This document shows positions 17,468 to 26,354 of a stretch of DNA of 64,000 nucleotides, piece by piece. The position numbers and the translations under genes were made by a program. Position 1 is the first letter of the stretch. Every line of letters starts with the position of its first letter. Source of the stretch: CAVVMA01 sp963830715 (lineage in GTDB: Bacteria > Desulfobacterota > Binatia > Binatales > Binataceae); the NCBI GenBank assembly GCA_963830715.1, contig CAWHNS010000024.1, positions 310,001 through 374,000 of the forward strand, in the 5' to 3' direction. Below the pieces are notes generated by a model, which saw nothing but the letters and a program-made list of their open reading frames with translations, was not told where the DNA came from and searched no databases.

Positions 17468-19293
17468 CGCCTGAACATCCGCTCGATCTGTCCGCGCCTG
17501 AATTCGATATGAACCGGCCGCCCGTGCGGGCAGTTGGTCTTGAACTCGGTCCGATCGAGATCCGCGAGCAGTTCCGCGATCTCCTGATTGGCCAGGGCGC
17601 GGCCCACCCGCACTGAGCCGTGACAGGCAAGCTGCTTGAGCCAATCCTCGAAGGCGGCTTCGCCGCGCAGCGCAAACCCGCTCTCGCCCATGCTCTCGAT
17701 CATATCAGAGAGCAGCTTGAGGCCGCGTTCGGCGCCGAACACCGCCGGCGCGGCCTTGAGGACCAGCGTGGTAGGCCCGAACGGCTCGACCTCGAAGCCC
17801 AGGGCCGCGAGTTCGGAGAGCGCCGACTGAATCTGCGCGGCGCGCGCGGGCTCCAGCTCAAGCGTTTCCGGGGTGAGCATCGCCTGGGTCTTGATCGCGC
17901 CGGCGCGGAGCTCGGCGCGCAGCCGCTCGAAGGTCACCCGTTCGTGCGCTGCGTGCTGATCGATCAGGACGAGTCCTTCTTCGCCCTCCAGAGCGATGTA
18001 GCCGGCGAAGAGTTGGCCGATTATGCGAAGGCGCGAGTATAGCGGCGCGGCGCGTGGAGCGGCAGGGGCGGGGTCCGCGGCGACCGCGTTGGGGGCGACC
18101 CTTGCGGTCGCGGACGCCGCCCCAGCCGCTCCATAACCCAGCCCGAGCGCGCGCTGCTCGGCGCGCGCCGCGGGCGCCGGGTCCGGCACCAGGCGCAGCG
18201 GCCGCGAGGCTGGCGCGTCGCCGGCCGCTGCGCCTGGCGGATCCGCCGCCACAGTCGTGGGTGCCACCGCGCCGCGCGTCGGACTCGCGGGTCGCGCGGT
18301 CTGATCGGCCAGCCGGTCGCGCAGCGCATGATAGACCGACTCGAACACCGAGCCGGCCCGCTTGAAACGCACCTCGGTCTTCATCGGATGCACGTTCACG
18401 TCGACGTCTTCAGGCCGCAGATCGATGAACAGCACGACCGCCGGATGGCGCCCGCGCGGCAGCATCGTCTCATACGCCTGGCTGACTGCGCGCGCGACGA
18501 CGCGGTCGCGCACCGCGCGCCGATTGACGAACCCGAACACCATCCGCGGAGTCGGAAACGACTCGTCGCTGGTCGAGGCGAGCCCGTGGACGCGCGTATC
18601 GTTGCGGGCCAGCTCGAAACGCAGCATGCGCGCGGCGAGCTTGACCCCGAACAATTGCCGCACGCGCTCCAGCAGCGAGCTTGCCCGCGGCAGATCGATC
18701 AGCACGCGGCCATCGGCGGAGAGCGCGAAAGCGACTGCATGGTTTGCGAGCGCAAGCCGCTGGATCGCTTCGCCGATCGCGGCCTGCTCGGTCGGGACGG
18801 TCTTCAGGAACTTGAGCCGCGCCGGAGTGTTGAAGAACAGGTCGCGCACCTCGACGCGCGTCCCCGGCGCCATCGCGCACGCGTGGTTCTGCTCGATCCC
18901 GCCACCCACGATCGTCAACTCGATACCGTGGCTGTCGCCCGCCCCGCGCGTGCAGAGCCGCACCCGCGCCACGCTTGCCACTGAAGCCAGCGCTTCGCCG
19001 CGAAAGCCCAGCGTGCGGATCGCTGTCAGGTCGGATGCGTCGCGGATTTTCGAGGTCGCATGGCGGCGGATCGAAAGGATCGCGTCCTCCGGGCTCATGC
19101 CGCATCCGTCGTCCGCGACCGTCAGCAGATCGCATCCGCCGGCCTGAATTTCGACGCTCACCGACTTCGCGCCGGCATCGAGGGAGTTCTCGACCAGCTC
19201 CTTGACCGCCGAGGCGGGCCGCTCAACCACCTCACCCGCGGCGATTTGGCTTGCGATCTGCTCGGGCAGAATATGTATTACGCGATTGCCCAT
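17464..19293 (-). CDS. mutL: DNA mismatch repair protein MutL
   Basis: MutL, the ATPase and nicking endonuclease of mismatch repair. The GHKL domain shows IAAGEVVERPASAVKELVENSLDAG, DDGCGM, and RGEALASVASV. The C-terminal domain carries the endonuclease motif DQHAAHERVTFE, ACHGSVRVGRAL and CPHGRP, so this is a nicking-type MutL, as expected in organisms lacking MutH. Between the two is an alanine/proline-rich linker (about residues 330-410). The length is 609 residues. It is the first gene of the long minus-strand run and overlaps miaA. No mutS is in the window. Confidence 0.95.
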   Translation of the reverse strand: MGNRVIHILPEQIASQIAAGEVVERPASAVKELVENSLDAGAKSVSVEIQAGGCDLLTVADDGCGMSPEDAILSIRRHATSKIRDASDLTAIRTLGFRGEALASVASVARVRLCTRGAGDSHGIELTIVGGGIEQNHACAMAPGTRVEVRDLFFNTPARLKFLKTVPTEQAAIGEAIQRLALANHAVAFALSADGRVLIDLPRASSLLERVRQLFGVKLAARMLRFELARNDTRVHGLASTSDESFPTPRMVFGFVNRRAVRDRVVARAVSQAYETMLPRGRHPAVVLFIDLRPEDVDVNVHPMKTEVRFKRAGSVFESVYHALRDRLADQTARPASPTRGAVAPTTVAADPPGAAAGDAPASRPLRLVPDPAPAARAEQRALGLGYGAAGAASATARVAPNAVAADPAPAAPRAAPLYSRLRIIGQLFAGYIALEGEEGLVLIDQHAAHERVTFERLRAELRAGAIKTQAMLTPETLELEPARAAQIQSALSELAALGFEVEPFGPTTLVLKAAPAVFGAERGLKLLSDMIESMGESGFALRGEAAFEDWLKQLACHGSVRVGRALANQEIAELLADLDRTEFKTNCPHGRPVHIEFRRGQIERMFRR

Positions 19294-19366
19294 CGAAGGC
19301 GTGTGACAGAGTTAGACAATGGAGAGTTTGAGGCCGATTCTCAAGCGCCCGCCCTTTTCGCCGACT

Positions 19367-19396
19367 TTGACAGCCACACTGGGCGCCGCTTATGGT
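19367..19396 (+). promoter_or_regulatory. Sigma70-like promoter
   Basis: TTGACA at 19367-19372 and TATGGT at 19391-19396, 18 bases apart. They lie about 50 bases upstream of the ATG at 19448. The spacing to that ATG, and not to the earlier ATG at 19319 (which would put the promoter inside the gene), supports the later start for the exported protein. This is a pattern match only. Confidence 0.5.
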
Positions 19397-19447
19397 CTCT
19401 GTCGGCGATCTACCGCCTCCTTTTTTTGGCGGCGACACGCACCGGCA

Positions 19448-20692
19448 ATGAGCAAATCCTTAAGCGCGCTAATCGCCGCCGCAATCGCTATCGCGATCGG
19501 CGCCCCAAGCTCCATCGCGCGCTCCGACCCGGTCGTGAAGATCGGAGTCGGAAGCCAGGGGCCGATCTCGCCACAGGCGATGGCGCAAATCGAGCAGGTG
19601 ATCGCCGAACTGCCCGGCGTAAAGGTCGTACCGATCGTGCCGCCGGGAGATCTCACGGCTTGCGTGCGCCGCTTCGTTGCCGGCGATCCGGAAGACCGGC
19701 TCGACGGATTGATTACCGTCACCCTGCCGCCCGATTCCTTCAAGGTCGAGCGCGACGCTCACGAAGCCAGCTTCACGGGATCATATGAAATACACACGCT
19801 CGATCTGACCACGCTGGCGGAGGATCGCCATAGCTTCAACTTTACGGACAGCGAGCCGGTGACGGGTGGAATGTCGGCGATTCTGGCCATCCCGGCCAAC
19901 CTGCTGGCGGAGCGGACCACCGGCACGGCCCTTATTTCCGGCAACGCGTGGCAGGCCTTCCAGGCGGTGCAAGCCCGTATCGAGAGCAAGCTGGTAGTGG
20001 CGACGCGGCTCTACCTTGCGACCGCAACGATTCGCGCGGTGCGTCCTCTCGATCCGCTTCAATGCGCGCAGCGGCTGCTCGATGCGGGCGAGGTGGACAC
20101 CGCGATGGCGGTCTTCAAGAGCGTGGGAGCCGGAGATCCGCGGGTCGATACGATGATCGTGCAGGCGCGCCAAAAGATCGGGAGGACGCGCGCCGAAACG
20201 ATGCTCGCGAAAACGCTGGGCGCGATCGCCGGCGGCGACGCGCGCGCGGCGGGCGCGATGCTCGCCTCATATGAGAAGGAGCCCGCGGCCGAGGGCGCGC
20301 GCGCGGACTCGTTACGGCGCGCGATCGACGCGATTCCGGAACCGGCGCGCGACGGCTCTCTCGAGCGCGTGCTGCGGAGCGACCTTCCGATTCTGGATCG
20401 CGCCGCGCTCGTGGCGATGGTCAAGGAAGTGTTCAGCGAGCAGACCGGGACCGAACCGGCGGAAGTCGAGATCGCCGCCGGCGGCGTCGAGGTTGCGGAC
20501 CACAGCGCAGAGGCTGGAATCAAGACGCGGCTTGACGGCTATGCGGCCGCGCTCGGCAAGTGCGCCTGGCTGCTGGCGCTTAAGTGCGGATGTGACGCGA
20601 CCGCTACGCTGAAAGGCGATCAGGCGGGAGCGGTCCTGCTGCGAGCGCAGTCCGGGCCCTCTTCCGCCAGGCCTCAGGTCGGGATACCGTGA
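19448..20692 (+). CDS. Exported hypothetical protein
   Basis: An unrecognised protein of about 414 residues. The N-terminus MSKSLSALIAAAIAIAIGAPSSIARS is a signal peptide with a plausible AxA-type cleavage region, so it should act in the periplasm or at the envelope. The first half has alternating hydrophobic strands (KIGVGSQGPISPQAMAQIE; GLITVTLPPDSF). The second half looks helical and repetitive, resembling TPR-like helices (AQRLLDAGEVDTAMAVFKSVGAGDPR), and the last part contains three cysteines (KCAWLLALKCGC). No family is recognised. It reads toward rpmB, 41 bases ahead of it, but the two are probably functionally unrelated. Confidence 0.6.
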   Translation: MSKSLSALIAAAIAIAIGAPSSIARSDPVVKIGVGSQGPISPQAMAQIEQVIAELPGVKVVPIVPPGDLTACVRRFVAGDPEDRLDGLITVTLPPDSFKVERDAHEASFTGSYEIHTLDLTTLAEDRHSFNFTDSEPVTGGMSAILAIPANLLAERTTGTALISGNAWQAFQAVQARIESKLVVATRLYLATATIRAVRPLDPLQCAQRLLDAGEVDTAMAVFKSVGAGDPRVDTMIVQARQKIGRTRAETMLAKTLGAIAGGDARAAGAMLASYEKEPAAEGARADSLRRAIDAIPEPARDGSLERVLRSDLPILDRAALVAMVKEVFSEQTGTEPAEVEIAAGGVEVADHSAEAGIKTRLDGYAAALGKCAWLLALKCGCDATATLKGDQAGAVLLRAQSGPSSARPQVGIP

Positions 20693-20733
20693 GAGGTTGC
20701 TTGATCCTCGAACTGGCAACCAAAGGTAGTCGA

Positions 20734-20955
20734 ATGCGACATTGTCACATCTGCGGCAAACAGCCGTCGGTCGGTAACAGCGTCAGCCACGCCAACAACA
20801 AGACCAAGCGGCGATGGCAACCGAACCTCCAGGAGGTGCGCGCCGCGCTCGGCGGCGGCGTGCAGAGAATCCTGGTCTGCACGCGATGCATCAGGGCGGG
20901 CAGAGTTCGCAAGGCGGCCCGGACTCCGCACCTCAAGGCAGCCGCGACCACATAA
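20734..20955 (+). CDS. rpmB: 50S ribosomal protein L28
   Basis: Ribosomal protein L28 of the large subunit, 73 residues. It carries CHICGKQPSVGNSVSHANNKTKRRWQPNLQ, the strongly conserved N-terminal signature, and a second pair CTRCIRAGRVRK, so this is the C+ (zinc-binding, four-cysteine) form. The ATG at 20734 follows an AAAGG. It is 41 bases downstream of the exported hypothetical gene. rpmG, which often accompanies rpmB, is not next to it. Confidence 0.95.
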   Translation: MRHCHICGKQPSVGNSVSHANNKTKRRWQPNLQEVRAALGGGVQRILVCTRCIRAGRVRKAARTPHLKAAATT

Positions 20956-21034
20956 GGGCGCGTAGCCACGTAGATGCGCGCGGACAGTCGTCCGTGCATC
21001 GTCATCGGCCGTCCAGGAATAATTCTCGCCATAC

Positions 21035-21063
21035 TTGACTTAGAGGTCGAGCTTCCGTTTAAT
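21035..21063 (+). promoter_or_regulatory. Sigma70-like promoter for the TRL lipoprotein gene
   Basis: TTGACT at 21035-21040 and TTTAAT at 21058-21063 with a 17-base spacer, about 34 bases upstream of the ATG at 21097. The elements match the consensus in five of six positions each. A strong AGGAGG lies at 21082-21087. This is a pattern match only. Confidence 0.55.
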
Positions 21064-21096
21064 CGCGTGAGTCACTGGGATAGGAGGCTTTGTCGG

Positions 21097-21432
21097 ATGC
21101 GGTTGAATCTACACGTGCTTGGAGTGGTGTTGTTTTCGGCGGTGAGCCTGTTTTCCGTCGCGGGGTGCCTGGCCGTCAGGACCGATGCGATAGGCATTCT
21201 CTACACCGATACGAAGGGACCTGTGGCAGCGACCTCGGCCCGCGAAACTCAGGCTGCGAAGACCGGGACTGCCTGCGAGCAGTCCATTCTAGGGCTGGTC
21301 GCGACGGGCGACGCGAGCATAGACACGGCGAAGAAGAGCGCCGGGATTACCGAGTTGATTTCGGTCGATGATTCGACCAACAGCATACTCGGCATCATCG
21401 GCACGTTCTGCGTGACCGTAAAGGGAAACTGA
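21097..21432 (+). CDS. TRL-like family lipoprotein
   Basis: A small (111 aa) lipoprotein of the TRL-like family. The signal peptide ends in a lipobox (FSVAGC). The mature part contains GILYTDTKGPVAATS, then KTGTACEQSILGLVATGDASIDTAKK, and a C-terminal SILGIIGTFCVTVKG, all characteristic of TRL domain proteins. The family was named from its location near tRNA-Leu in Campylobacter relatives and has no known activity; no tRNA is present here. The start has a good AGGAGG. It appears monocistronic with its own promoter. Confidence 0.8.
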   Translation: MRLNLHVLGVVLFSAVSLFSVAGCLAVRTDAIGILYTDTKGPVAATSARETQAAKTGTACEQSILGLVATGDASIDTAKKSAGITELISVDDSTNSILGIIGTFCVTVKGN

Positions 21433-21703
21433 CGGAAGTTCGACCTTCCACGCTTGAGTAAGCCTCCCTCCTGCGAGGTTTGCTCTCGCGTGTTGTCCCC
21501 GGCTCCTGGGGTCCGATACCGTGAGCAAAGGTCGGCGGCCTTGTTGCTGCGAGGCCGTCGATCGTTCGTCCGCTCGCGAGCAAATGTCCTGACTCCAAAG
21601 CCGGGTGATGTTACGATCATCGGCAGATTTGTATCGGGGCCTCGATCGCTCTCCTGCGCAATGCTCGCGCATTGAGCGAATCGGCCCGCCAAATCGGGAG
21701 ACA

Positions 21704-22231
21704 ATGCGGAAGCGGATACGAAGGTTCTGGCGCGAACTGAGCGCTCGGCCGATCGCGATGATCTGCGTGATCGCCGGCTTGGCTATTCCGACGCCGGCGG
21801 CCGCGGCGAACGTGAGCGGCAGCTTGAGCGGTGCGAACGGCCAGCGGATGGTGAACGAACAGGTGCATTTCGAGGACTCCGTGACGCACGACGTTTTCCT
21901 GGTAATGACCGGCGCCGACGGCAAGTTCTCGATTGATTTACCGGCCTGCCGGTACGATTTGCGCACCGATCGCGGAATCGAGATAGCGCGCGGTATCGCG
22001 GTCGGCGAGACCGACCTCGCGCTCGGCCCGGTCCGCGAACCTGCCGTGATGCATTGGATCAATCCCTTCCAGAGCGAAGGCGTTGCCAGAGCGATCGTCA
22101 CGACGCCCGCACCGTCCACCGCCGACATTCCGGCGATCGAGCAGCCGGCTGGAGAATCCGGCGCTGCGGCTGCGGCCTCCGCTGCGAGTGGCGAGCCTCC
22201 GCAGGGATCCGGGCCGACTGCTGCAAAATAG
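21704..22231 (+). CDS. Exported protein with carboxypeptidase-regulatory-like fold
   Basis: A protein of about 175 residues with a signal peptide (MRKRIRRFWRELSARPIAMICVIAGLAIPTPAAA cut after AAA). The mature part shows a beta-sandwich pattern (VNEQVHFEDSVTHDVFLVMTGADGKFSIDLPACRYDL) like the carboxypeptidase regulatory-like / Cna-B folds found in surface proteins. A low-complexity Ala/Ser/Glu tail follows. The start at 21704 has GGGAG 5-9 bases upstream; the longer ORF from 21605 is unlikely. Function is unknown, probably at the cell surface or periplasm. Confidence 0.5.
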   Translation: MRKRIRRFWRELSARPIAMICVIAGLAIPTPAAAANVSGSLSGANGQRMVNEQVHFEDSVTHDVFLVMTGADGKFSIDLPACRYDLRTDRGIEIARGIAVGETDLALGPVREPAVMHWINPFQSEGVARAIVTTPAPSTADIPAIEQPAGESGAAAAASAASGEPPQGSGPTAAK

Positions 22232-22261
22232 ATAGCGCGGCGGAACGAACCCGCGGCGACG

Positions 22262-23919
22262 CTAACCGATCGCGGATGGGTTCGGCTCTGCGAATCGGGT
22301 GGTAAAGTGAAATGTTGAGCCGCGCCCGATCTCGCTCTCCAATTCGATCTGCCCGCCCATCAGCTTGACCAGTCTGGCGGAAATCGCCAGGCCCAACCCG
22401 GTCCCACCGTATTTCCGCGAGGACGAGTCGTCGAGCTGCGAGAACGGTTGGAAGAGGCGCCCCATCATGTTTTCCGCGATTCCGATTCCGGTGTCGCTGA
22501 TGTCGAATCGAAGCACGACCTCGCCGTGGCTCTCGGCACCGGTATCGGTTTCCCGGCGCACCGTCACCGTCACGCCACCCTGATTCGTGAACTTGACCGC
22601 ATTCCCGACTAGGTTGCTCAGCACCTGCCGAAGCCGCACCGGATCGCCGACCAGGCGCGCGGGAACGTCGGGCGCGACGTGCAAGGTCAAGTCGAGATGC
22701 TTGCGCTGCGCTTCAACCGACAGCAGGTTGGTGATCGCCCTGATCGCCTGAGCCGGGCTCGAACTCCTCACGCTGCAGCACGATCTTGTCGGCCGAGATC
22801 CGGGAAAACTCCAGGATGTCGTTTACGATCGTGAGTAAAGCGTCCGCGCTGGCGTGGATGGTCTCGGCGCACTCGGTCTGATCGGAGTCGAGGGCGGAAT
22901 CGAGCAGCAGCTCGGCCATCCCGATTACGCCGCTCAGCGGGGTGCGGATCTCATGGCTCATGTTGGCGAGAAAGGCCGATTTCAAGCGCGACACTTCCAG
23001 CGCCGCATCGCGCGCTTCGACCAGCTCCTCCTCGTACCGCTTGCGCTCGATCGCAGCCGCCAGCACGTTGGCGACCGACTGCAGGAAGCTGGTGTCGTCC
23101 TCGTTGAAGGCTCTCGGCGAGGTCGCGAAAACACCCAGCGCTCCGAACGGGCATCCGCGTCCCAGGATTGGAACGCAGGCCCCGCCGGTGACGCCCCGCT
23201 CGTGCATCGCGGGCGAGACCGTGAAACGCGCGTCGTCGCCGAGAAAATCGGCGATGACCGGACGCGCCGCTCGCATCGAATAATCGGCCAGCGACTGCCA
23301 CGAAGGCTGGGACTCGTCGCGCGGCGATCCGTTGGAGTGCGCCCGTAGCACCATCGTATTGGGCGGGCGCGACGACTCGAGGATTTCGCAAAGTTCCACC
23401 GCGAGGCTGGTGGCGACCAGCCCGGCCGCCTTGCGCAGGAAATCGTCGAGCGGCGGATTGCCGAGCGCTTCCTCACCCAGCGCGGCGATCGTAGCGCTCT
23501 GCAGCGCTCGCACCCTGATCTGCTGTTCAGCGCGTTTGCGATGGACCGCGTAGCGCATCGCGCGGCTCAGCGAGTCCGAATCCAGCCGTCCCTTCTCCAG
23601 GTAATCCTGAGCCCCGTTCTTGACCGCCTCGAGCATCACCGCCTCGTCCCCGACTCCGGTCAACACCACGATCGGGATATGAGGGGCCTGGCTGTGGACC
23701 TTGGCGATAGTCTCGAGTCCCCGGCAGTCCGGCAACGAGAGGTCCAGCAGCACTCCGTCGAATCCGCCGTCCGCGAGGCGCTGCAGGCCGCGGGCCGAGC
23801 CGATCCGACCATTCGACCTCGATTTGGATATTGCCGTCGGCTTTCAGCAGCTCGCGGACGATCCTCGCGTCTCCGGGATTGTCCTCGATCAGCAGCGCCC
23901 TGATTTTCTCGCGGCCCAC
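22262..23919 (-). CDS. Receiver-GAF-histidine kinase hybrid (frameshifted twice)
   Basis: A cytoplasmic hybrid signalling protein. An N-terminal receiver (ALLIEDNPGDARIV, phospho-acceptor Asp in LLDLSLPDCRG, then VLTGVGDEAVMLEAV) is followed by a GAF-like domain (GGACVPILGRGCPFGALGVFA). Then come a HisKA domain with the acceptor His in NMSHEIRTPLSG and an HATPase domain with NLVGNAVKF, DTGIGI and GGTGLGLAIS. No membrane segment is seen. Extra bases near 23790-23805 and near 22765 break the frame; each neighbour frame continues the family sequence. It starts 3 bases from the end of the response regulator gene, so the three signalling genes form one operon. Confidence 0.82.
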
Positions 23920-23922
23920 GGA

Positions 23923-24369
23923 TTACCTTCCAGGCAGCCGCACGATCGTCAGCCAGAAGTCCTGGATGTACTTGACCACGCCGACGAACTGCTCGAGGTC
24001 GACCGGTTTTACGATGTAGCAGTTGGCGTGAAGGCTGTAGGTCTTGAGGATGTCCGCGTCGGCCGCCGAGGTGGTGAGAATCACGATGGGAATGCTCTTC
24101 AAGTCCGGATCCTGCTTGATCTCGGCCAGGACTTCGCGCCCGTCCTTCTTGGGCAGGTTGAGATCGAGCAGGACGAGATCGGGCCGGACCGCGTCAGCGT
24201 GCTTGCCCTGCCGGCGGAGGAAATCCAGCGCGGCCTGTCCGTCTGCGGAGACCGACATCCGGTTGTGGACCTTGCCCTCCTTGAGGATTTCCTGGGTGAG
24301 TCGCACGTCGCCGGGATTGTCCTCGACCAGCAGAATCTCGATTGGACGATATGGCAATTGGTCAATCAT
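23923..24369 (-). CDS. Rcp-type single-domain response regulator
   Basis: A 148-residue CheY-like protein of the Rcp1 kind, which relays phosphate from phytochrome-type histidine kinases. The acidic pocket VEDNPGD, the phospho-acceptor Asp in LVLLDLNLPKKDG, the threonine in ILTTSA and the lysine in IVKPVD are intact. The chosen ATG at 24369 (MIDQLPYRP) overlaps the upstream kinase stop as ATGA; the longer ORF from 24483 is read-through. It lacks an output domain, so it probably acts by protein-protein contact between the two flanking kinases. Confidence 0.88.
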   Translation of the reverse strand: MIDQLPYRPIEILLVEDNPGDVRLTQEILKEGKVHNRMSVSADGQAALDFLRRQGKHADAVRPDLVLLDLNLPKKDGREVLAEIKQDPDLKSIPIVILTTSAADADILKTYSLHANCYIVKPVDLEQFVGVVKYIQDFWLTIVRLPGR

Positions 24370-26210
24370 GCCGCCCGCGCCTCCTCGATCGGGGCCGGAA
24401 TCGTGAATCGGAAGGTCGCTCCCTCGCCGGGTTTTGATTCCACCCAGATTCGCCCGCCGTGGCGGGTGACAATTTTCTGGCAAATCGCCAGGCCGATTCC
24501 GGTGCCCGGGTATTCATCGCGTCCGTGCAGGCGCTGGAAGATTACGAAGATGCGCTCCTTATACTGAGGATCGATTCCGATCCCGTTGTCGCGCACCGAG
24601 ATCACCCATTCGTCGGCTCGGCGCTCGGCGCCGATATGCACCGCGGCCGATCCGTCGCGCCGGAACTTGAGCGCGTTGCCGATCAGGTTCTGGAACAGTT
24701 CCGTGAGTTGCAGCTCGTCGCCCGTCACGACCGGCAGCCGATCGTTGGTGATCTCCGCCCGCGCTTCCTGCACCGCGATGGTCAGGTTGGAAAGGGCCTG
24801 CCCGAGCGCGCTGTCAAGCTCCACCTTCTGCGGCGGCTTGCCGTGCGTGCCGACTCTCGAGTACGCGAGCAGGTCGCTGATCAGGGTTTTCATGCGGGTC
24901 GCACCGTCCACCGCGAACTGGATGAACTCGTCGGCGTCGGCGTCCAGCCTGCCCCGGTATCGCTGGGCTAGAAGCTGGACGTAGCTGGCCACCATCCGCA
25001 GCGGCTCCTGGAGGTCATGCGAGGCCACGTAGGCGAATTGCTCGAGCTCGGCGTTGGACCGGACGAGTTTCTTCTGGCGCTCCATGAGCTCACGCTCGAG
25101 CTGCTTGCGCTGCGTTATGTCGGAAATCAGACTCGCGACCAGAAGTCCCTCGTCGCTCTCGACCGGACCGAGGCTGACCTCGATCGGCACCTCGGCCCCG
25201 TCCTTGCAGAGCCCGACCAGATCGCGTCCCACCCCCATCGAGCGGCTTACAGGCTGGGCGAAGTAGCCCTCGCGATGGGACGGGTGCGCCGCCCTCAGGC
25301 GCTCGGGTATCAGGTTCTCGACCGGCCGCCCGAGTAGTTCCTCGCGTTTGTAGCCGAACAGTTGTTCGGTACGCGAATTAACGAGCAGGACTTCGCCCCT
25401 TTGATTCGCCATCACCAACGCCTCGGGCAACATGTCGATAAGTTTTCTGAATCTGTCGAGTCCGACCTGGCTGCGCCGGGCGAATTCGGCCTGCGAGCTT
25501 GCCAGCTTCCCGAGGCTGCTCCGAAGAGCCTCGATCATCCGGTGAATGAACACGCCGGCGAACGACATCATGAGCAGCGATCCGGCGCCACCGAATAAAA
25601 TGATCACGCTCAGCAGGCCGGTGTTGAAATTCTCCCTGGCGACTCGCGCGCGCAGCAGCGAGTTTTCGTCCTCCGTCATCGCACGCGCTTCCTGTCGGAT
25701 ACGTTCCGTCAGATCCTCGTTGTTGCCGGACAGGGCGATCTCCGTAGCAGTGCGGGCGTCGTTGGCTTTGCGGGCAGCGATCACTCGATCCACAAGCGCC
25801 AGCTTCAAGCCGACCGCCTCCTTGAGTGCCGTGAGCCGCGGCTGCTGCTCGGCCCGGTCGCGCGTGAGCTGCCTCAGGGTTGCGATTTCGCCGGCAACCC
25901 TCCAGCGTCCTGACAGGTAGGGTCTCAAGGCACTTTCGTTGCCCGTGAGGATGTAGGTGCGTGCGCCCATTTGTACGTCCTGCACGGCAAGAGTCAGTGC
26001 ATCGAGATGCTCGATCACGATATGCGTGTGCGCCACCCAGTCGGCGCTGAGACTGGCCTGGTAAGCAAGAAAGTAGGTGGCCGAGCCTGCGACAGCCGAG
26101 GTCACGATGGCCGCGGCGAATCCTGCCCAGATTCGACGACCGTAGTTGACGCGTTCCCCGGCGGTCGTGTCGGCCTCGCTGCCGTCCGCGGATGTTGGCT
26201 TCGGTTCCAA
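24366..26210 (-). CDS. CHASE3-PAS sensor histidine kinase (phytochrome-kinase type)
   Basis: A 614-residue membrane sensor kinase. Two membrane spans (about residues 27-50 and 197-222) enclose a CHASE3-like periplasmic sensor region containing DVQMGARTYILTGNE. A PAS domain (LIDMLPEALVMANQRGEVLLVN...LFGYKREELLGRPV) follows. The HisKA domain has the acceptor His in YVASHDLQEPLRM, typical of bacteriophytochrome-like kinases, and the HATPase has NLIGNALKF, DNGIGI and GTGIGLAI. No chromophore domain is present, so the signal is not light through a bilin. It is the first gene of a three-gene operon with the Rcp-like regulator and hybrid kinase. Confidence 0.88.
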   Translation of the reverse strand: MEPKPTSADGSEADTTAGERVNYGRRIWAGFAAAIVTSAVAGSATYFLAYQASLSADWVAHTHIVIEHLDALTLAVQDVQMGARTYILTGNESALRPYLSGRWRVAGEIATLRQLTRDRAEQQPRLTALKEAVGLKLALVDRVIAARKANDARTATEIALSGNNEDLTERIRQEARAMTEDENSLLRARVARENFNTGLLSVIILFGGAGSLLMMSFAGVFIHRMIEALRSSLGKLASSQAEFARRSQVGLDRFRKLIDMLPEALVMANQRGEVLLVNSRTEQLFGYKREELLGRPVENLIPERLRAAHPSHREGYFAQPVSRSMGVGRDLVGLCKDGAEVPIEVSLGPVESDEGLLVASLISDITQRKQLERELMERQKKLVRSNAELEQFAYVASHDLQEPLRMVASYVQLLAQRYRGRLDADADEFIQFAVDGATRMKTLISDLLAYSRVGTHGKPPQKVELDSALGQALSNLTIAVQEARAEITNDRLPVVTGDELQLTELFQNLIGNALKFRRDGSAAVHIGAERRADEWVISVRDNGIGIDPQYKERIFVIFQRLHGRDEYPGTGIGLAICQKIVTRHGGRIWVESKPGEGATFRFTIPAPIEEARAA

Positions 26211-26354
26211 ACCCTCCTCTATCTTCTCCCTTCTGGCGGAGCACGCGAGTGCGGCTTGCCCGTCAGTTGAAGCAAGACAGGTACCGTGCGGCCTGCTTGG
26301 GGTAGGGCAATAGAAACGAATCTGTGTGTCAGGATGAGACGGCGCGGAACCGGC

